From the NCBI GenBank assembly GCA_045592105.1, contig JAZNUB010000073.1:1-24789 (forward strand): DNA of 24,789 nt, read 5' to 3'. Every line of letters starts with the position of its first letter. Within the stretch, counting starts at the first letter, position 1. The notes under the pieces are model-generated. The model was given only the letters and a program-made list of their open reading frames with translations. It was not told the DNA's origin and ran no database searches. This document shows positions 23,182 through 24,789 of this stretch, piece after piece. This stretch comes from SIG636 sp045592105 (GTDB taxonomy: Bacteria > Bacillota > Clostridia > Oscillospirales > CAG-382). A program made the position numbers and the translations under genes.

Positions 23182-23233
23182 AAAAGAGAGCTGTTTCAAA
23201 TGCCGAATTAGCAATTTGAAACAGCTCTCTTTT
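23182..23233. terminator. Convergent terminator, covarying family member 3
   Basis: AAAAGAGAGCTGTTTCAAAT (23182-23201) pairs with its exact reverse complement at 23214-23233, a 20 bp perfect stem with a T6 run on the plus strand and TTTT on the minus strand. It serves the convergent cassette and glycosyltransferase genes. Its core is shared with 9681-9716 and 12197-12227. Confidence 0.88.
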
Positions 23234-23256
23234 TTGGCTTTATATTTTATAAAAAA

Positions 23257-24159
23257 CTAATCATGCAACCTTGCAAACTGCCTTCTGCGGCGGAAGGACA
23301 AAGCAAGCCCATACGGGAAGGTAAGGATGGTTGCCGCCTTGCAGTTTGATTTCTTAAGATAGCCTATATTTCCTGCGTATATGGAAAGCGCAGTCATCTG
23401 TGCGGCACAGCGGCATTTTTGCTTGAACGTTTTATATATCAGCATATTTTGGTTATGCATCATTGCAAAGCCCATAGGATTAAGCTTTACCAGCCTATCG
23501 TTTCGAGTTTGTCCGTCAGGCAAATAATCACATATATACAACTTATCTACACGCCAACGGTATTTGTACCCAGCCAAACCTATAGCGTTATAATTTAACT
23601 GCTCAGGGGCATATTTCTCGGTTTCCCAATACTGAAAAGGATACTTTTTTAGCAAATCTGTCCTTTGCACTTCACACATATCCATATCTAAGTTGTATAA
23701 AGGACGTTCTATATTAGTTATATCTACATAGCCAACACTTGGATCAATTTTTGGTGTTTGATTCTTCATAAACGAGCCATCGGGGTGACACCTTGCAAAG
23801 CCAAGACCAACAAACTCCTCTTTCCCTTCTATTTCAGGCAACAACTGCATTATACGCTCTACAGCGCCAGGCACCAAATGATCGTCCGAATCAAGCATCA
23901 TAAACCACTTATTAGATGCCATATTAACACCGGAGTTTAGTGCCCTCGGCACACCAACGTGAGAAAGAGGGTTATATATTATGGTAAAACCGTTGTTCTT
24001 TTCCATCCAACCGCGCACCAAAGCATCGGTACCGTCGGTAGAACCATCGTCGGTGATAATCCACTCAAAATCCTTGCAAGTTTGTGCGCATAAGGATTCA
24101 TAGGCTTTACCTAAAATATATGCTCTGTTATACGTTGCGGTATGAATAGTGAGCTTCAT
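23257..24159 (-). CDS. Family 2 glycosyltransferase
   Basis: The 300-residue GT-A-fold enzyme has TATYNRAYIL (7-16), the nucleotide-binding ITDDGSTDGT (35-44) and the metal-binding DSDD motif at 90-93 (MLDSDDHLVPG). It should transfer a sugar from a nucleotide sugar to an envelope or surface glycan on the inner side of the membrane. It has no membrane helices, so it is not a GtrB/DPM1-type enzyme with C-terminal anchors; the C-terminus is strongly basic (RRRRQFARLHD), which may help membrane contact. GGAGG lies 8 bases upstream of the ATG. The only upstream gene unit is the tRNA operon, which ends at a terminator (24205-24237). I see no convincing promoter in the 45 bases between. Confidence 0.9.
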   Translation of the reverse strand: MKLTIHTATYNRAYILGKAYESLCAQTCKDFEWIITDDGSTDGTDALVRGWMEKNNGFTIIYNPLSHVGVPRALNSGVNMASNKWFMMLDSDDHLVPGAVERIMQLLPEIEGKEEFVGLGFARCHPDGSFMKNQTPKIDPSVGYVDITNIERPLYNLDMDMCEVQRTDLLKKYPFQYWETEKYAPEQLNYNAIGLAGYKYRWRVDKLYICDYLPDGQTRNDRLVKLNPMGFAMMHNQNMLIYKTFKQKCRCAAQMTALSIYAGNIGYLKKSNCKAATILTFPYGLALSFRRRRQFARLHD

Positions 24160-24204
24160 TATTTACCCCTCCGTTTATACAATACAAACTTTGAAATAGT
24201 GAAG

Positions 24205-24237
24205 AAAAAAGATCCTGAACGTTTTGCATTCAGGATC
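24205..24237 (-). terminator. Intrinsic terminator of the tRNA operon
   Basis: On the minus strand GATCCTGAA (24229-24237) pairs with TTCAGGATC (24211-24219) around a 9-base loop, followed by TTTTTT (24205-24210). It begins 5 bases after the CCA end of the last tRNA-Gly. Confidence 0.9.
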
Positions 24238-24241
24238 CTTC

Positions 24242-24317
24242 TGGAGCGGATTACGGGGCTCGAACCCGCCACCTCGACCTTGGCAAGGTCGCGCTCTACC
24301 AAATGAGCTAAATCCGC
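24242..24317 (-). tRNA. tRNA-Gly (GCC)
   Basis: A full cloverleaf is visible on the minus strand: acceptor GCGGATT/AATCCGC, D-loop AGCTCATTTGGTAGAGC, anticodon GCC at 24282-24284 in CTTGCCAAG, T-loop GGTTCGAGCC and an encoded CCA end. It is identical over 76 bases to the gene at 24710-24785 and is the last gene of the cluster. Confidence 0.97.
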
Positions 24318-24321
24318 ATGG

Positions 24322-24398
24322 TGGCGATCCGGATGGGACTCGAACCCACGACCTCTAGCGTGACAGGCTAGCGTTCTAACCAACTGAACTACCGGACC
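24322..24398 (-). tRNA. tRNA-Asp (GTC)
   Basis: The minus strand shows acceptor GGTCCGG/CCGGATC with one G-T pair, D-loop AGTTCAGTTGGTTAGAAC, anticodon GTC in CCTGTCACG, T-loop GGTTCGAGTCC and an encoded CCA end, 77 bases. Four bases separate it from the downstream tRNA-Gly. Confidence 0.97.
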
Positions 24399-24401
24399 AT
24401 A

Positions 24402-24477
24402 TGGAGCTGATGATGGGAATTGAACCCATGACCTCATCCTTACCAAGGATGCGCGCTACCGCCTGTGCCACATCAGC
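24402..24477 (-). tRNA. tRNA-Thr (GGT)
   Basis: Acceptor GCTGATG/CATCAGC, anticodon GGT in CTTGGTAAG, T-loop GGTTCAATTCC and an encoded CCA end make a full cloverleaf on the minus strand. Three bases separate it from tRNA-Asp, so they are processed from one transcript. Confidence 0.96.
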
Positions 24478-24483
24478 ATTTTG

Positions 24484-24559
<76 letters not shown>

Positions 24560-24595
24560 ATTTAATAATAAATGCGTTGCGCCTTTGAAAAGTTT

Positions 24596-24670
24596 TGGAG
24601 GCGCCACCCGGAATCGAACCGGGGAATAAAGGTTTTGCAGACCTTGGCCTTACCGCTTGGCGATGGCGCC
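24596..24670 (-). tRNA. tRNA-Cys (GCA)
   Basis: Acceptor GGCGCCA/TGGCGCC, anticodon GCA in TCTGCAAAA, T-loop GGTTCGATTCC and an encoded CCA end give a 75-base tRNA on the minus strand. A 36-base spacer separates it from tRNA-Phe. Confidence 0.97.
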
Positions 24671-24709
24671 ATTCCTACGTCCTTAGAAAAGCACATTGCC
24701 CAAACGGGC

Positions 24710-24785
24710 TGGAGCGGATTACGGGGCTCGAACCCGCCACCTCGACCTTGGCAAGGTCGCGCTCTACCAAATGAGCTAAATCCGC
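24710..24785 (-). tRNA. tRNA-Gly (GCC), second copy
   Basis: This gene is base-for-base identical to the tRNA-Gly at 24242-24317, including the CCA end. It is the most upstream tRNA visible in the minus-strand cluster; the promoter lies outside the window. Confidence 0.97.
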
Positions 24786-24789
24786 ATAT

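Noticed and set aside
14119..23184. Shared 12-mer TCCAACAGTAAA at 14119-14130 and 23173-23184.
   Set aside because: Several 12-base matches are expected by chance in a window this long, and the left copy lies inside a promoter with its own explanation.
24174..24179. TATAAA on the minus strand as a -10 box for the glycosyltransferase gene.
   Set aside because: The start of transcription would fall within the ribosome binding site, and no -35 is visible at a proper distance.
24242..24317. Idea that the cassette integrated at the 3' end of the tRNA-Gly gene.
   Set aside because: The only second copy of the tRNA 3' end is the intact upstream tRNA-Gly; none lies at the left edge of the cassette.

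Overview
The window looks like a chromosomal segment of an endospore-forming Bacillota, most likely an uncultured Clostridia-type anaerobe. The grounds are strong AGGAGG-type ribosome binding sites, textbook sigma-A promoters, tRNA genes that encode their own CCA ends, two small CotF-type spore coat genes, and many Clostridia-type protein families. The species cannot be named from the sequence. No gene-free stretch exceeds about 300 bases.

Layout. Positions 1-186 are noncoding, with two tandem perfect hairpins. Positions 187-618 (minus) hold a two-gene spore-coat operon. Positions 702-9662 (plus) hold a metallo-beta-lactamase-fold hydrolase, an SGNH/GDSL esterase and a 2364-residue cyclic beta-glucan synthase-type protein (GT84 plus GH94). 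Positions 9724-14625 are a mixed block of envelope genes: a PASTA-GHL10 lipoprotein (minus), an amidase with an SH3 domain (plus), an oligopeptide-type solute-binding lipoprotein (minus) and a GtrA-family membrane protein (minus). Positions 14783-23154 (plus) hold nine consecutive phage structural genes. Positions 23257-24159 (minus) encode a family 2 glycosyltransferase. Positions 24242-24785 hold six tRNA genes on the minus strand (Gly, Cys, Phe, Thr, Asp, Gly in transcription order).

The most interesting part is the phage cassette. Its order is small terminase, large terminase, portal, scaffold-like, major capsid, small beta-rich decoration-like protein, head-tail connector, beta-propeller tail-hub/nozzle-like protein, and a helical ejection-like protein. 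This is close to a minimal parts list for a short-tailed (podovirus-type) particle. I see no integrase, repressor, replication, holin, tail-fibre or lysis gene beside it. All nine frames are open, several are translationally coupled, and by eye the codon style matches the surrounding host genes. Short near-identical direct repeats (AACGGGATG plus similar flank) lie just outside both ends, and removing the interval between them would leave an ordinary glycosyltransferase-terminator-promoter-gtrA junction. I read it as a resident, possibly domesticated or gene-transfer-agent-like capsid module. An intact remnant of a defective prophage, or a split phage, remains possible.

Three convergent intergenic terminators share a covarying stem core, which suggests a dispersed terminator family native to this genome. 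Two of them flank host genes and the third sits just outside the right end of the phage cassette.
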